DNA of 64,000 bases from Nostoc favosum CHAB5714 (GCF_020829495.1 NZ_JAIVFQ010000018.1:24061-88060); one strand, 5' to 3'. Shown: positions 1 to 8,414, counted from the stretch's first letter. Numbers and translations are program-made. Notes: generated by a model not told the origin, from the letters alone.

Positions 1-102
1 CTACAAGCTAAAGATTTATTGCAAAAACAACGACAACCTGAAAAAGCTAAAAAAATCACTGAATTGTTAGATAAAATGAGTCAGAAGTCAAGCAAATCTT
101 AA
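1..102 (+). CDS. C-terminal end of an unidentified protein (partial)
   Basis: The window opens inside a reading frame that runs for 33 codons and ends at TAA (100-102). The visible tail is lysine- and glutamine-rich (AKDLLQKQRQPEKAKKI) and looks like a charged helix. The start and most of the protein lie upstream of the window, so no function can be assigned. No other frame gives a better explanation of this stretch. Confidence 0.5.
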   Translation, partial: LQAKDLLQKQRQPEKAKKITELLDKMSQKSSKS

Positions 103-226
103 ATTAAGTTAGAATTGCGGAGATTAAATTTTCCTGTTCCGTTTCCTAATTCTTTTACCATTCCCCTCATGATGGGGAGAATGGGTTTTGCTTTGGAATT
201 TACCAGTGTCTGCCCTAATTATGTCT

Positions 227-341
227 TAATACAGTTCAGTTACAGCTTAACTCTTTATTAAAGTCATTTTTTTAACGAACCGCAAAGGACGCAAAGAGCG
301 CAAAGGAAGAGAAGGAAGAAATGCTTAACTGAACTGTCTTG
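227..341. mobile_element. MITE-like element, CAATAC-TIR family, 10-bp target duplication
   Basis: The ends are inverted: left TAATACAGTTCAGTTACAGC, right GCTTAACTGAACTGTCTTG. The flanks AATTATGTCT (217-226) and AATTATGTCC (342-351) agree at 9 of 10 positions, as expected for a 10-bp target-site duplication. The interior (about 275-313) is a purine-rich 'gaaccgcaaagg...' run that recurs inverted at about 470-502. No coding capacity. The ends match those of the elements at 9392, 60782 and 62501. Confidence 0.7.
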
Positions 342-503
342 AATTATGTCCGCAATTTTCGCAAGTTTGACTACTACCCTCATAGCCCTTAAAATTACAA
401 TCTAAGAAAGCATCCCTATTTTTCAAAAGTTCACGGTACTGATGCAAAAACCCTTTACAACTCTCTTACCTTTGCGCTCTTTGCGCCCTTTGCGGTTCGT
501 TTA
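275..503. repeat. Inverted repeat pair (gaaccgcaaaggacgcaaag type)
   Basis: The run at about 274-307 (aacgaaccgcaaaggacgca onward) is present as its reverse complement at about 470-504 (tttgcgccctttgcggttcg). The copies are about 160 bp apart and lie in the 520-bp non-coding gap before the ethylene-receptor kinase. The first copy is inside the MITE at 227-341. Nothing else recognisable occurs in this gap. Confidence 0.6.
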
Positions 504-626
504 CTCATTCTCTTATTCCTATCTTCAGACAGGATAATAGTAAATTTAAAATGTGCGAACAACTTGGGCTAATTAAAAAAATAAATTTAGTAGTAAATTT
601 TATAGATTCAAAAAAATTAAGTGTTT

Positions 627-2780
627 ATGTCAGACATAATATCAGAATTGTGGAATAATTTTTTTACATCAGGAGCATTTATTCCACATGGACACTGCTA
701 TCTATGGCAAACGAATTTAGTTTGGTTACACATATTATCTGACGCCTTCATTGCACTAGCTTATTACTCGATTCCAGCTACACTCTTCTACATTGTCCGC
801 AAGCGGCAGGATTTGCCCTTTGATTGGATTTTTCTCCTGTTTAGTGGATTTATCGTAGCTTGCGGCACCACTCATTTAATAGAGATTTGGACGCTTTGGC
901 ATCCAATTTATTGGGTATCGGGGTTTGTCAAAGCAGTAACTGCAATAATATCTGTAATTACAGCAGTACAACTTATACCTCTAGTACCACAAGCACTGGC
1001 ACTTCCTAGCCCTGTTCAACTAGAACAAGCAAATCAAGAACTTCAAATACAAATAGGCGAACGCTTACGGGTAGAGGAGGAACTACGAAAATACCAGAAT
1101 CATCTCGAAGAAATGGTTGCTGTTCGCACCAATGAAATTAGCAAGACTAATGAGCAATTACAACAAGAAATCCTTGAACGCCAACGCATCTTAGAAATTC
1201 TTCGACAAAGCGAAGAACGCTACCGTTACTTGGCTGAGGCAATTCCCCAACTTGTATGGACAACCAATCCTAACGGTGAATGTGATTTTTTTAATCAAAA
1301 TTGGTGCGAATACACTGGGCTAACATTAGAGCAATCCTTGGGTTCTGGTTGGTTGGCTGCATTGCATCCAGATGATATCCAAAATGCTGATGAAGTTTGG
1401 TCTAATGCTGTAAAAAATAGCACTATATATAACAATGAATATCGCTTTAAACGGGCTTCTGATGGCTCCTATCGTTGGCAGCTAGCACGAGGTTTACCAC
1501 TCAAAGATGAGCAAGGTATTGTAGTAAAGTGGTTTGGAACATGTACAGATATCCACGAACAAAAAGAAATACTTGAAGAACGGGCGCACCTGCTGGAATT
1601 AGAACAAATAGCACGAGCTAAAGCAGAAACAGCCAATCGAATTAAAGATGAATTTTTAGCCGTCCTCTCTCACGAACTACGCACTCCACTGAACGCAATT
1701 CTCGGCTGGTCAAAGTTGTTGCAAACCGGCAGGTTAAACCAAGCAAAAACATCTGAAGCACTAGCCACAATCGAGCGGAATGCCACCTTACAGGTTCAAC
1801 TCATTGAAGACTTGCTGGATATCTCCAGAATTTTACAGGGCAAACTGACGCTGGATATTACGAAGATTAATCTAGAGTCTACGATATTGTCCGCATTACA
1901 GACAATGCGTTTAGCCGCAGAAGCAAAGTTGATTGAGGTAAGTACAGTATTTGAACCCGATGTGGGGGAAGTTATGGGTGACTCTACTCGTTTGCAGCAA
2001 GTCGTCTGGAATCTCCTTTCTAACGCTGTCAAATTTACACCCAAGGGAGGAAAGGTACAAGTGCGACTAAAGCAAGCTGATGGCTATGCTCAAATCATAG
2101 TTAGCGATACAGGTAAGGGAATTAGCGCTGAGTTTTTGCCATTCGTATTTGATTACTTCCGCCAAGCAGATAGCACATCTACGAGAAATTTTGGTGGATT
2201 AGGGCTGGGATTGGCAATCGTGCGTAATATCATCGAGATACATGGCGGCATTGTCAAAGCAGATAGCCACGGTGAGGACAAAGGGGCAACATTTACTGTT
2301 AGTTTGCCGCTTCTGCAAGATGAAAGCCCAAGCCTGACGGATGAACAAAACTACCCTGTATTATTAACTCCTAAGTCTTTACCTCTCGCTGGCGTTCGGG
2401 TTTTAGTTATCGATGATGATGCTGATTCGCTAGATTTTGCTGCTTTTGTATTAGAGCAAGATGGGGCTTTTGTTATCGCTTTATCTTCCGCTTCTGAAGC
2501 ATTACAAACTCTAGCAGAGGTAAAGCCAGATGTGTTGGTCAGTGATATTAGTATGCCCGATATGGATGGCTATATGTTAATACGTCAAGTGAGAACTTGG
2601 ACACCAGAACAAGGTGGACAAATTCCAGCAATTGCCTTGACGGCTTTTGCTAGAAACGATGACCAGCAAGAAGCACTAAAAGCTGGGTTTCAGATGCATT
2701 TACCCAAGCCTTTTAACCCAGAAAAATTAATTGCAGCCATTGCTAAACTTGTTGAAGCAAAAGTGTCAGCAATTACCTAA
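627..2780 (+). CDS. Ethylene-receptor-type hybrid histidine kinase
   Basis: Membrane sensor kinase of about 717 aa. Residues 1-120 form an ethylene-binding domain of the plant ETR1/cyanobacterial Etr1 type with three transmembrane helices. The residues that bind Cu(I) and ethylene in ETR1 are all present: Asp39, Tyr46, Ile49 and Pro50 in helix 1, and Cys79 and His83 in the motif ACGTTH of helix 2. A coiled coil (130-195) follows, then a PAS domain (about 195-310), a HisKA box with phospho-acceptor His349 (LSHELRTPLN), an HATPase_c domain (N-box LLSNAVKF, G-boxes DTGKGIS and GLGLGLAIV), and a C-terminal receiver with Asp640 and Lys694. ATG at 627 is preferred because family members start close before ELW...FIPHGHCYLW; a GTG at 621 would add two residues. 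Ethylene sensing is inferred from family knowledge; the output partner is not visible here. Confidence 0.93.
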   Translation: MSDIISELWNNFFTSGAFIPHGHCYLWQTNLVWLHILSDAFIALAYYSIPATLFYIVRKRQDLPFDWIFLLFSGFIVACGTTHLIEIWTLWHPIYWVSGFVKAVTAIISVITAVQLIPLVPQALALPSPVQLEQANQELQIQIGERLRVEEELRKYQNHLEEMVAVRTNEISKTNEQLQQEILERQRILEILRQSEERYRYLAEAIPQLVWTTNPNGECDFFNQNWCEYTGLTLEQSLGSGWLAALHPDDIQNADEVWSNAVKNSTIYNNEYRFKRASDGSYRWQLARGLPLKDEQGIVVKWFGTCTDIHEQKEILEERAHLLELEQIARAKAETANRIKDEFLAVLSHELRTPLNAILGWSKLLQTGRLNQAKTSEALATIERNATLQVQLIEDLLDISRILQGKLTLDITKINLESTILSALQTMRLAAEAKLIEVSTVFEPDVGEVMGDSTRLQQVVWNLLSNAVKFTPKGGKVQVRLKQADGYAQIIVSDTGKGISAEFLPFVFDYFRQADSTSTRNFGGLGLGLAIVRNIIEIHGGIVKADSHGEDKGATFTVSLPLLQDESPSLTDEQNYPVLLTPKSLPLAGVRVLVIDDDADSLDFAAFVLEQDGAFVIALSSASEALQTLAEVKPDVLVSDISMPDMDGYMLIRQVRTWTPEQGGQIPAIALTAFARNDDQQEALKAGFQMHLPKPFNPEKLIAAIAKLVEAKVSAIT

Positions 2781-3002
2781 AAAAGGACTTTTTACTTTTA
2801 ATAAAGCCCTATTGATTGTGTAGAAATGAGCATTTCTATGAGAGTATAGTTGTATCCAGTTAGGTTAATCACTTATAATTCCTGCTATAACTTTGCCAAA
2901 GCTATGCTTTTGCTTCCCTCCTCGCAAGCCTACTGTGTACACACAAGTCGAAAAATTCTCTAACCACATTTTTGTCAGAGTGAAACTGTCACACTCACCG
3001 AC

Positions 3003-3128
3003 ATCCCGCTCAGAACTGAAGTTCAGCGGCTCATAGCGAAAGTCCACTAAGCGTGGACTAAATGATCAATTCAGTCCACGCTTAGTGGACTTCAGCTATG
3101 AGACTCGGAATTTATTCCGAGGCGGGAT
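3003..3128. repeat. Four-hairpin palindromic element, copy A
   Basis: Bounded by ATCCCGC (3003-3009) and GCGGGAT (3122-3128). Inside are a GAACTgaAGTTC hairpin, two AGTCCAC...GTGGACT hairpins and a CGGAATttATTCCG hairpin. The two middle hairpins also form a perfect 19-bp inverted repeat with each other (3041-3059 and 3073-3091). The same order of hairpins, with other stem sequences, recurs at 20587-20713 and 62375-62492. It fills most of the 490-bp gap between the kinase and the TPR gene. Confidence 0.7.
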
Positions 3129-3274
3129 AGAAACGCAGTGCGAGATTTATTAATAAAGATATGGCTGCGGCAAGACTTGTGTTGTACGCAAACAGGGAGG
3201 GGCAGGGGTGTTTTTATGATGGCAACTAGCCGCACTCGATATTACACGTAAACTAAGCAGGTAAAGTAATAAAA

Positions 3275-4501
3275 ATGCTGAAAAACAAGAATCTACTGGT
3301 AGCAGCTATTATCTGCTTGTGTTTGAGTAATGGGGATAGTGCCTTTGGTAAAGATGTCGGCGTTGTTTTATCAAAAATTCATGATGCACAGTCCGCAGTT
3401 CCTCAGAGCAAAAACGCAGTTGCTAACTTCGAGCAAGGAACCAATCTCTACAAACAAGGAGATTTCAAAGGAGCAGAGGCGGCTTTTCGGAAAGCAATTG
3501 AACTAGAACCCAACTTTGCCCAAGCTTATATTGCTTTGGCAAATACTCTCGACGATCAAGGGAAACCACAAGAAGCGATCGCTATTTACAAAAAAGCCAT
3601 TAGCCTCGATCCGAAAAACTCTGGAGCATACTTTAATTTAGGTTTGACTTTAACAAGACTCAATCAGTTAGAAGCGGCGATCGCACAATATAAAAAAGCT
3701 ATCAGCCTTGAACCCAACTATGCAGACGCTCACTATAACTTAGGAAATGCTCTCTACGCTCAAGGCAAGCTAACAGAAGCAGTCACCGAATATACAGCAG
3801 CTATTCGCCTCAAACCCAATTATGCCCCAACTTATACCCGTCTGGGAAATGCTCTCTACGATCAAGGTGAGCTAGCAGAAGCAGTTACTCAGTACAAAAA
3901 ATCCATTAGCTTTGATCCCAAGTATGCAGACGCTCACTATTACTTAGGGAACGCCTTGTATGCTCAAGGAAAGCCAGCCGAAGCAATCGCCGAATATACA
4001 GCCGCTATTCGCCTCGATCCAAAAAATCCAGCAGGTTATAACGCCTTGGGAAATACTCTCTACGCTCAAGGCAAACTAGAAGAAGCGATCGCACATTACC
4101 AAAAAGCCATTAGCTTCGCTCCTAACTATGCAGACGCTCACTATAATTTAGCAAGCGCTTTTTACGCTCAAGGCAAGCTAACAGAAGCAATCGCAGATTA
4201 TACCGAAGCGATTCGCCTTGATCCCAAACATGCACAAGCTTACACGGGTTTGGGAAATGCGATGGACGATCAAGGTAAACCCCAAGAAGCGATCGCACAT
4301 TACAAAAAAGCCATTAGCCTAGTACCCAACGATGCATTCACTTACTATAATTTGGGGATCACTTTAGGAAGAGAACAACAGCTAGAAGAAGCGATCGTTA
4401 ATCTCAAAAAAGCCAGAGAGTTATTCCAAGCTGAGGAAAATAAGGAGATGGTTGAGCAAGTTGATCAGCTAATCCAAAAAATGAATATCCGAACGAATTG
4501 A
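3275..4501 (+). CDS. Secreted tetratricopeptide-repeat protein
   Basis: 408 aa. A hydrophobic N-terminus (residues 5-20, LLVAAIICLCLS) looks like a signal peptide. From about residue 48 to 390 there are roughly ten 34-residue TPR units of the O-GlcNAc-transferase-like type (A.Y.LG.ALY.QGK..EAI..Y..AI.L.P), which usually form a protein-binding superhelix. No catalytic domain is visible, so a scaffold role in periplasm or membrane is the only inference. HIP1 octamers (GCGATCGC) occur several times within the repeat DNA. The start is a clear ATG. The next gene downstream on the same strand is separated by repeat arrays, so it is probably monocistronic. Confidence 0.88.
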   Translation: MLKNKNLLVAAIICLCLSNGDSAFGKDVGVVLSKIHDAQSAVPQSKNAVANFEQGTNLYKQGDFKGAEAAFRKAIELEPNFAQAYIALANTLDDQGKPQEAIAIYKKAISLDPKNSGAYFNLGLTLTRLNQLEAAIAQYKKAISLEPNYADAHYNLGNALYAQGKLTEAVTEYTAAIRLKPNYAPTYTRLGNALYDQGELAEAVTQYKKSISFDPKYADAHYYLGNALYAQGKPAEAIAEYTAAIRLDPKNPAGYNALGNTLYAQGKLEEAIAHYQKAISFAPNYADAHYNLASAFYAQGKLTEAIADYTEAIRLDPKHAQAYTGLGNAMDDQGKPQEAIAHYKKAISLVPNDAFTYYNLGITLGREQQLEEAIVNLKKARELFQAEENKEMVEQVDQLIQKMNIRTN

Positions 4502-4503
4502 AT

Positions 4504-4563
4504 AATGGGCATGGGGCATTGGGCATTGGGAATTGGGCATGGGGCATGGGGCATTGGGCATGG
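4504..4563. repeat. Degenerate heptamer repeat (cattggg/catgggg)
   Basis: Tandem 7-bp units GGGCATT/GGGCATG directly after the TPR stop codon. This is the reverse complement of the CCCAATG arrays at 4907-4990 and 6765-6806, so the repeats flank the 21-bp array on both sides in opposite orientation. Confidence 0.7.
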
Positions 4564-4597
4564 CAGCAAAGGAGTGAAGTTCTGAATCTGCGTCCGC

Positions 4598-4851
4598 GAG
4601 TATTAAAGACTCATTAACGAGTATCAAAGACTCGTCTGCGAGTATTAAAGACTCGTTGGCGAGTATCAAAGACTCGTTGGCGAGTATCAAAGACTCGTTG
4701 GCGAGTATCAAAGACTCGTTGGCGAGTATCAAAGACTCGTTGGCGAGTATCAAAGACTCGTTGGCGAGTATCAAAGACTCGTTGGCGAGTATCAAAAGAC
4801 TCATTAACGGAGTTCTAAACCTCATTAATGAGTATCAAAGAGTCATAAAAC
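4598..4851. repeat. 21-bp tandem repeat array (GAGTATCAAAGACTCGTTGGC)
   Basis: About ten units in register (4598, 4619, 4640 and so on to 4787) followed by two degenerate ones. The central units are identical; the outer ones vary, with TTAAAG for TCAAAG and TCTGC or TTAAC endings. Each unit can form a GAGT...ACTC hairpin. Because 21 is a multiple of three, the array is open in several frames and gives apparent heptad proteins on both strands; I do not regard these as genes. Two other arrays in the window have the same period (16326-16490, 54985-55215). Confidence 0.9.
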
Positions 4852-4906
4852 TATGTTGACACCAAATTGTATTCTAAAATATATCTCCTCTGTCCCTCTA
4901 CCTCTT

Positions 4907-4990
4907 CCCAATGCCCAATGCCCAATGCCCAATGCCCAATGCCCAATGCCCAATGCCCAATGCCCAATGCCCAATGCCCAATGCCCAATG
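4907..4990. repeat. STRR array, 12 x CCCAATG
   Basis: Twelve perfect copies of a 7-bp unit, ending 11 nt before the ATG of cobA-hemD. Heptameric STRR arrays are characteristic of heterocystous cyanobacteria. The array occupies the position where a promoter and ribosome binding site would be expected. Confidence 0.92.
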
Positions 4991-5001
4991 ACAATTGACA
5001 A

Positions 5002-6645
5002 ATGACGATGACTCAAGAAAAGGGTAAAGTCTACCTCGTAGGTGCTGGGCCTGGAGATGTGGCATACCTGACGGTAAAAGCTTACAATCTCTTAGCTGCT
5101 GCTCAGGTTTTAGTCTACGATGCCCTGGTAGATGCTCAATTGTTGCAGTGCGTACCACCTGATTGCTTGAAGTTGGATGTTGGAAAACGCGGTGGTAAAC
5201 CCAGTACAACCCAAGCTGATATTAACAAGTTACTAGTAAAGCATTGCCAGCAAGGGAAACAAGTTGTACGGCTCAAATCAGGCGATCCGTTGATTTTTGG
5301 GCGTTGTACTTCCGAAATTGAAGCGCTGAAAGCATCTGGTTGTGATTTTGAACTAGTACCAGGAATTTCCTCAGCCCTAGCAGCACCTTTGTTAGCAGGA
5401 ATTCCCCTCACAGATCCGGTGTTGAGTCGCACTTTTGCAGTGCTTACAGCTCATGAACCAGAAGTTTTAGACTGGGAGGCACTCTCACGGCTAGAGACAC
5501 TGGTAATTTTGATGGGAGGGCAACATCTGCCAGAAATTGTACATCAACTGGTGCGACACGGGCGATCGCACTTAACACCCATTGCCATCATCCGTTGGGC
5601 AGGAACTCCTCGTCAACAAATTTGGACAGCGCAACTGGGCAATATTGTGGAACAAACCACCGAATTATCCCTTTCTCCAGCAGTAATTGTTATTGGCGAA
5701 GTTGTTGGGCTACGGAAGTACTTACAACCTGAGAATATATATTTAGACCAAATTATCAGGCAGGAGTCTGGAGAAAAGCATTCTCAGGTTCCGGCTGTGA
5801 ACGAGAGTATTTTTATACCCCAACCTATGTTAAGTAACTTCCCCTTATCTCCTCTTCCCCTCAGTGGCAAAACAATCTTGGTGACACGTTCAGTTGGACA
5901 ATCGAGCCAATTTAGCGATCGCCTCATCGCATTAGGTGCAACAGTCATCGAAATGCCTACCTTAGAAATCGCCCCGCCCTCCAGTTGGGAAGCTTTGGAT
6001 AATGCGATCGCTCATTTATTTGACTTCGACTGGTTAATTCTCACTTCTACCAATGGCATAGACTACTTTTTTGAAAGGCTAATCGCCCAAGGTAAAGATA
6101 GCCGTGCCTTAGCAGGCGTCAAAATTGCCGTCGTTGGTGAGAAAACAGCCCATTGTCTCAAACAACACTCTCTCCAACCAGATTTTATTCCCCCCAACTT
6201 TGTTGCCGATTCTTTAGTAGAAAATTTCCCAGAGGATCTGCATGGTAAAAAGGTTTTATTTCCCAGAGTTGAAAGCGGCGGCAGAGAAATTTTGGTTAAG
6301 GAATTAACTCTCAAGGGAGCAAAGGTGATAGAAGTTGCCGCATATCAATCTTGTTGTCCAAGTGGTATTCCACCAGAGGCACAGTTAGCTCTCCAAAACC
6401 GCAAGATAGATGTGATTACTTTTGCCAGTTCTAAAACTGTGCAATTTTTCTGTCAACTTACTGACAAGATATTTTCCAACAACTCTGATCCTAGTCAATT
6501 ATTAGAGGGCGTTTGTATTGCCTCTATCGGGCCGCAAACCTCCAAAACCTGTCATTTTTTATTCAGGCGTGTGGATGTAGAAGCCCAAGAATATACTTTA
6601 GATGGTTTAACCCAAGCATTGATAACATGGGCGACAAATTCTTAG
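5002..6645 (+). CDS. cobA-hemD: Fused uroporphyrinogen-III C-methyltransferase / uroporphyrinogen-III synthase
   Basis: 547 aa, two enzymes in one chain. Residues 1-245 are a SUMT/CobA methyltransferase: the glycine-rich SAM site [15 protein letters not shown], then [14 protein letters not shown] and [13 protein letters not shown]. It makes precorrin-2 from uroporphyrinogen III for siroheme and cobalamin. Residues about 287-545 are a HemD uroporphyrinogen-III synthase ([42 protein letters not shown]), supplying the same substrate and the heme/chlorophyll branch. This fusion is common in cyanobacteria and some Firmicutes. ATG 5002 is used ([14 protein letters not shown]); a second ATG is at 5008. 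There is no Shine-Dalgarno motif, because a CCCAATG array ends just upstream. Confidence 0.95.
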   Translation: MTMTQEKGKVYLVGAGPGDVAYLTVKAYNLLAAAQVLVYDALVDAQLLQCVPPDCLKLDVGKRGGKPSTTQADINKLLVKHCQQGKQVVRLKSGDPLIFGRCTSEIEALKASGCDFELVPGISSALAAPLLAGIPLTDPVLSRTFAVLTAHEPEVLDWEALSRLETLVILMGGQHLPEIVHQLVRHGRSHLTPIAIIRWAGTPRQQIWTAQLGNIVEQTTELSLSPAVIVIGEVVGLRKYLQPENIYLDQIIRQESGEKHSQVPAVNESIFIPQPMLSNFPLSPLPLSGKTILVTRSVGQSSQFSDRLIALGATVIEMPTLEIAPPSSWEALDNAIAHLFDFDWLILTSTNGIDYFFERLIAQGKDSRALAGVKIAVVGEKTAHCLKQHSLQPDFIPPNFVADSLVENFPEDLHGKKVLFPRVESGGREILVKELTLKGAKVIEVAAYQSCCPSGIPPEAQLALQNRKIDVITFASSKTVQFFCQLTDKIFSNNSDPSQLLEGVCIASIGPQTSKTCHFLFRRVDVEAQEYTLDGLTQALITWATNS

Positions 6646-6738
6646 ATGAGGGAGATGAGGGAGATGAGGGAGATGAGGGAGATGAGGGAGATGAGGGAGA
6701 TGAGGGAGATGAGGGAGATGAGGGAGATGAGGGAGATG
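6645..6738. repeat. 9-bp tandem repeat (GATGAGGGA), about 10 copies
   Basis: The array begins at the last base of the cobA-hemD stop codon and runs to about 6738, ending in GGGGGAGAAG. The unit is purine-only apart from its single T, so one strand is almost all A/G. Together with the following CCCAATG array it fills the gap before coaE. Confidence 0.9.
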
Positions 6739-6764
6739 AGGGGGAGAAGAACTATTAATTATTG

Positions 6765-6806
6765 CCCAATGCCCAATGCCCAATGCCCAATGCCCAATGC
6801 CCAATG
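6765..6806. repeat. STRR array, 6 x CCCAATG
   Basis: Six perfect heptamers ending 11 nt before the coaE ATG, the same spacing as the array before cobA-hemD. The array is followed by ACTAATGACTA and then the start codon. Confidence 0.9.
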
Positions 6807-6817
6807 ACTAATGACTA

Positions 6818-7414
6818 ATGACAAAACGTATAATCGGCTTAACTGGCGGTATTGCCACAGGCAAAACCACTGTCACTAATTATTTGGCTAGCACTTATAA
6901 GCTGCCGATTCTGGATGCAGATATTTATGCTAGAGAGGCAGTATCTTTAGGTTCGCCTATTCTTGGTGTGATCGCTCAACGTTACGGCGAACAAATTTTA
7001 CTACCAGATGGCAGCCTCAACCGCCAAAAGCTAGGGGAAATTATCTTTAATCGTCAAGATGAACGCAACTGGATAGACAATTTGATTCATCCTGATGTGC
7101 GCGATCGCTTCCTCAAAGCGATCGCCCTATCTTCCTCGCAAACACTGGTGTTAGTAGTGCCTCTATTATTTGAAGCTGGGATGACTGATTTAGTTACAGA
7201 AATTTGGGTAGTGCGTTGTTCCCAAGAGCAACAGCTACAAAGATTGATACAACGAAACCATTTAAATAGAGAACAGGCACAAGCCAGGATCAACAGCCAA
7301 TTATCTCTCGAAGAAAAAGTGACTCATGCAGATGTCGTTTTAGATAACTCCTCCACCCTAGAAGTATTACTAGAGCAGGTAGATGTAGCCCTAAAAACCA
7401 TTAGTAAGGACTAG
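6818..7414 (+). CDS. coaE: Dephospho-CoA kinase
   Basis: 198 aa, the usual length of the family. It performs the last step of coenzyme A biosynthesis, phosphorylation of dephospho-CoA at the 3'-OH. The P-loop GLTGGIATGKTTV is at residues 6-18, followed by the substrate-binding DADIYARE segment, LIHPDVRDRF and VVPLLFEAG typical of CoaE, and the C-terminal VTHADVVLDNS. A HIP1 pair lies mid-gene. The start is the third of three closely spaced ATGs (6804, 6811, 6818). The first two, in ATGACTAATGACTA, are out of frame with the protein or meet TGA at once, so 6818 is the start. Confidence 0.95.
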   Translation: MTKRIIGLTGGIATGKTTVTNYLASTYKLPILDADIYAREAVSLGSPILGVIAQRYGEQILLPDGSLNRQKLGEIIFNRQDERNWIDNLIHPDVRDRFLKAIALSSSQTLVLVVPLLFEAGMTDLVTEIWVVRCSQEQQLQRLIQRNHLNREQAQARINSQLSLEEKVTHADVVLDNSSTLEVLLEQVDVALKTISKD

Positions 7415-7619
7415 ATGCTATTTATCTTAAAAAAGATACATAGATGACATTCTCAAGACATAAAAGCTTTATAAATTTTAGGATTATCTAGTTAAGTAAA
7501 AAAATGTCATATCTGACCTCTTCTTGTCCAATAATTCGGTGGTTTTACAGTTGAAGCTGCAATTGATGGTACTGTAAATTTAAATAGTTGTTGGGCAAAA
7601 GATATCATGGAGTAAAATC

Positions 7620-7668
7620 AAACATTAATTCAAACATTAATTCAAACATTAATTCAAACATTAATAAT
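7620..7668. repeat. 12-bp direct repeat (AAACATTAATTC), about 4 copies
   Basis: Four consecutive copies of CAAACATTAATT in the 660-bp non-coding region after coaE. The rest of that region is AT-rich and holds an AATTCGT heptamer array (about 7829-7858) and the repeat at 7906-7983. I see no gene in it. Confidence 0.75.
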
Positions 7669-7905
7669 TAAAAATTAAGATTTAAGAAAAAATAATTGAA
7701 AATCATTGATCTTATTTTATAAATTATTATTAATTATCTTCTCAACGAACTGCTTAATTAGACATCGGGTGATAAATTGCCTTTACTAGCTGTCAATGTG
7801 GTTGATTACTAACTAGATTGTCCACCTGTTAAATAATTCGTAATTCGTAATTCGTAATGACGCTCGATGACTCGCTAACGCTGCGCTAACGTAATTCGTA
7901 ATTAA

Positions 7906-7983
7906 GTTTTGTAATGGGGATTTAAGCCCAACACAAAACTTGCTTTTTTATTGAACCGGGGGACTTAAACCCACGGAACTAGT
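7906..7983. repeat. About 75-bp dispersed repeat, inverted copy at 45529-45606
   Basis: The segment with TAATGGGGATTTAAGCCCAA and GAACCGGGGGACTTAAACCC recurs as its reverse complement at 45529-45606. Both copies lie next to AATTCGT-type heptamer arrays. The copies are about 37.5 kb apart and inverted, so homologous recombination could flip the intervening segment. Confidence 0.75.
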
Positions 7984-8073
7984 TCAATTCTGGATTGGTG
8001 ATTGAAAGGAATTGAGATTCACTTACAGTCTAGAACTCTTCGTTATATATTTCTTCTTGGGGAGAACTCATTT

Positions 8074-8400
8074 ATGTCTTTGATCAGAACAGGTATGAAC
8101 TTAAGTTTTAGTTTTTTAAATAAGTTAGCCCTAGTTAGCTTTCCAGCAAACGAATTAAAACAGAAGCATAAAGTACACGATTATAGCCAACTAGTTTGTG
8201 GAAGCGACTACGTATTTGAGCGCCTCAATGAAGGAACGATCGGGTATATGACTGGAATCGGGAAAGGCATTAAACCCTGCGATCGCATTATTTTACGAGA
8301 AGGTTATGAATCTTATCAATATCAAGTTGAGGAAGTTGATTATTACTCAGATCCGTCCGATATGTGGATAGCTTTACTCAAGCAACTGCCGATTGACTAA
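8074..8400 (+). CDS. Conserved cyanobacterial-type hypothetical protein
   Basis: 108 aa from the ATG at 8074, chosen because a purine-rich GGGGAGA (about 8059-8065) lies upstream at good spacing; the frame is also open from a TTG at 8002. It has no signal peptide. The protein is soluble, with a glycine-containing turn (GTIGYMTGIGKGIKPCDRI) followed by LREGYESYQYQVEEVDYYSDPSDMW, which suggests a small beta-barrel-like fold. I do not recognise a named family. A nine-copy heptamer array follows the stop. Confidence 0.65.
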   Translation: MSLIRTGMNLSFSFLNKLALVSFPANELKQKHKVHDYSQLVCGSDYVFERLNEGTIGYMTGIGKGIKPCDRIILREGYESYQYQVEEVDYYSDPSDMWIALLKQLPID

Positions 8401-8414
8401 ATATTAAAGTCAAG

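Noticed and set aside
2865..3047. 60-aa protein on the minus strand
   Set aside because: Lies over the end of a four-hairpin repeat element; such frames recur wherever the element occurs.
4598..4851. CRISPR array
   Set aside because: Units are contiguous 21-bp copies with no unique spacers and no cas genes nearby; the same holds for 16326-16490, 54985-55215 and the 62-bp array at 63788.
4469..4859. Heptad-repeat proteins on both strands (SLILANE and SIKDSLA types)
   Set aside because: They arise automatically because the 21-bp unit is a multiple of three and contains no stop; no ribosome binding site or flanking conserved protein sequence.
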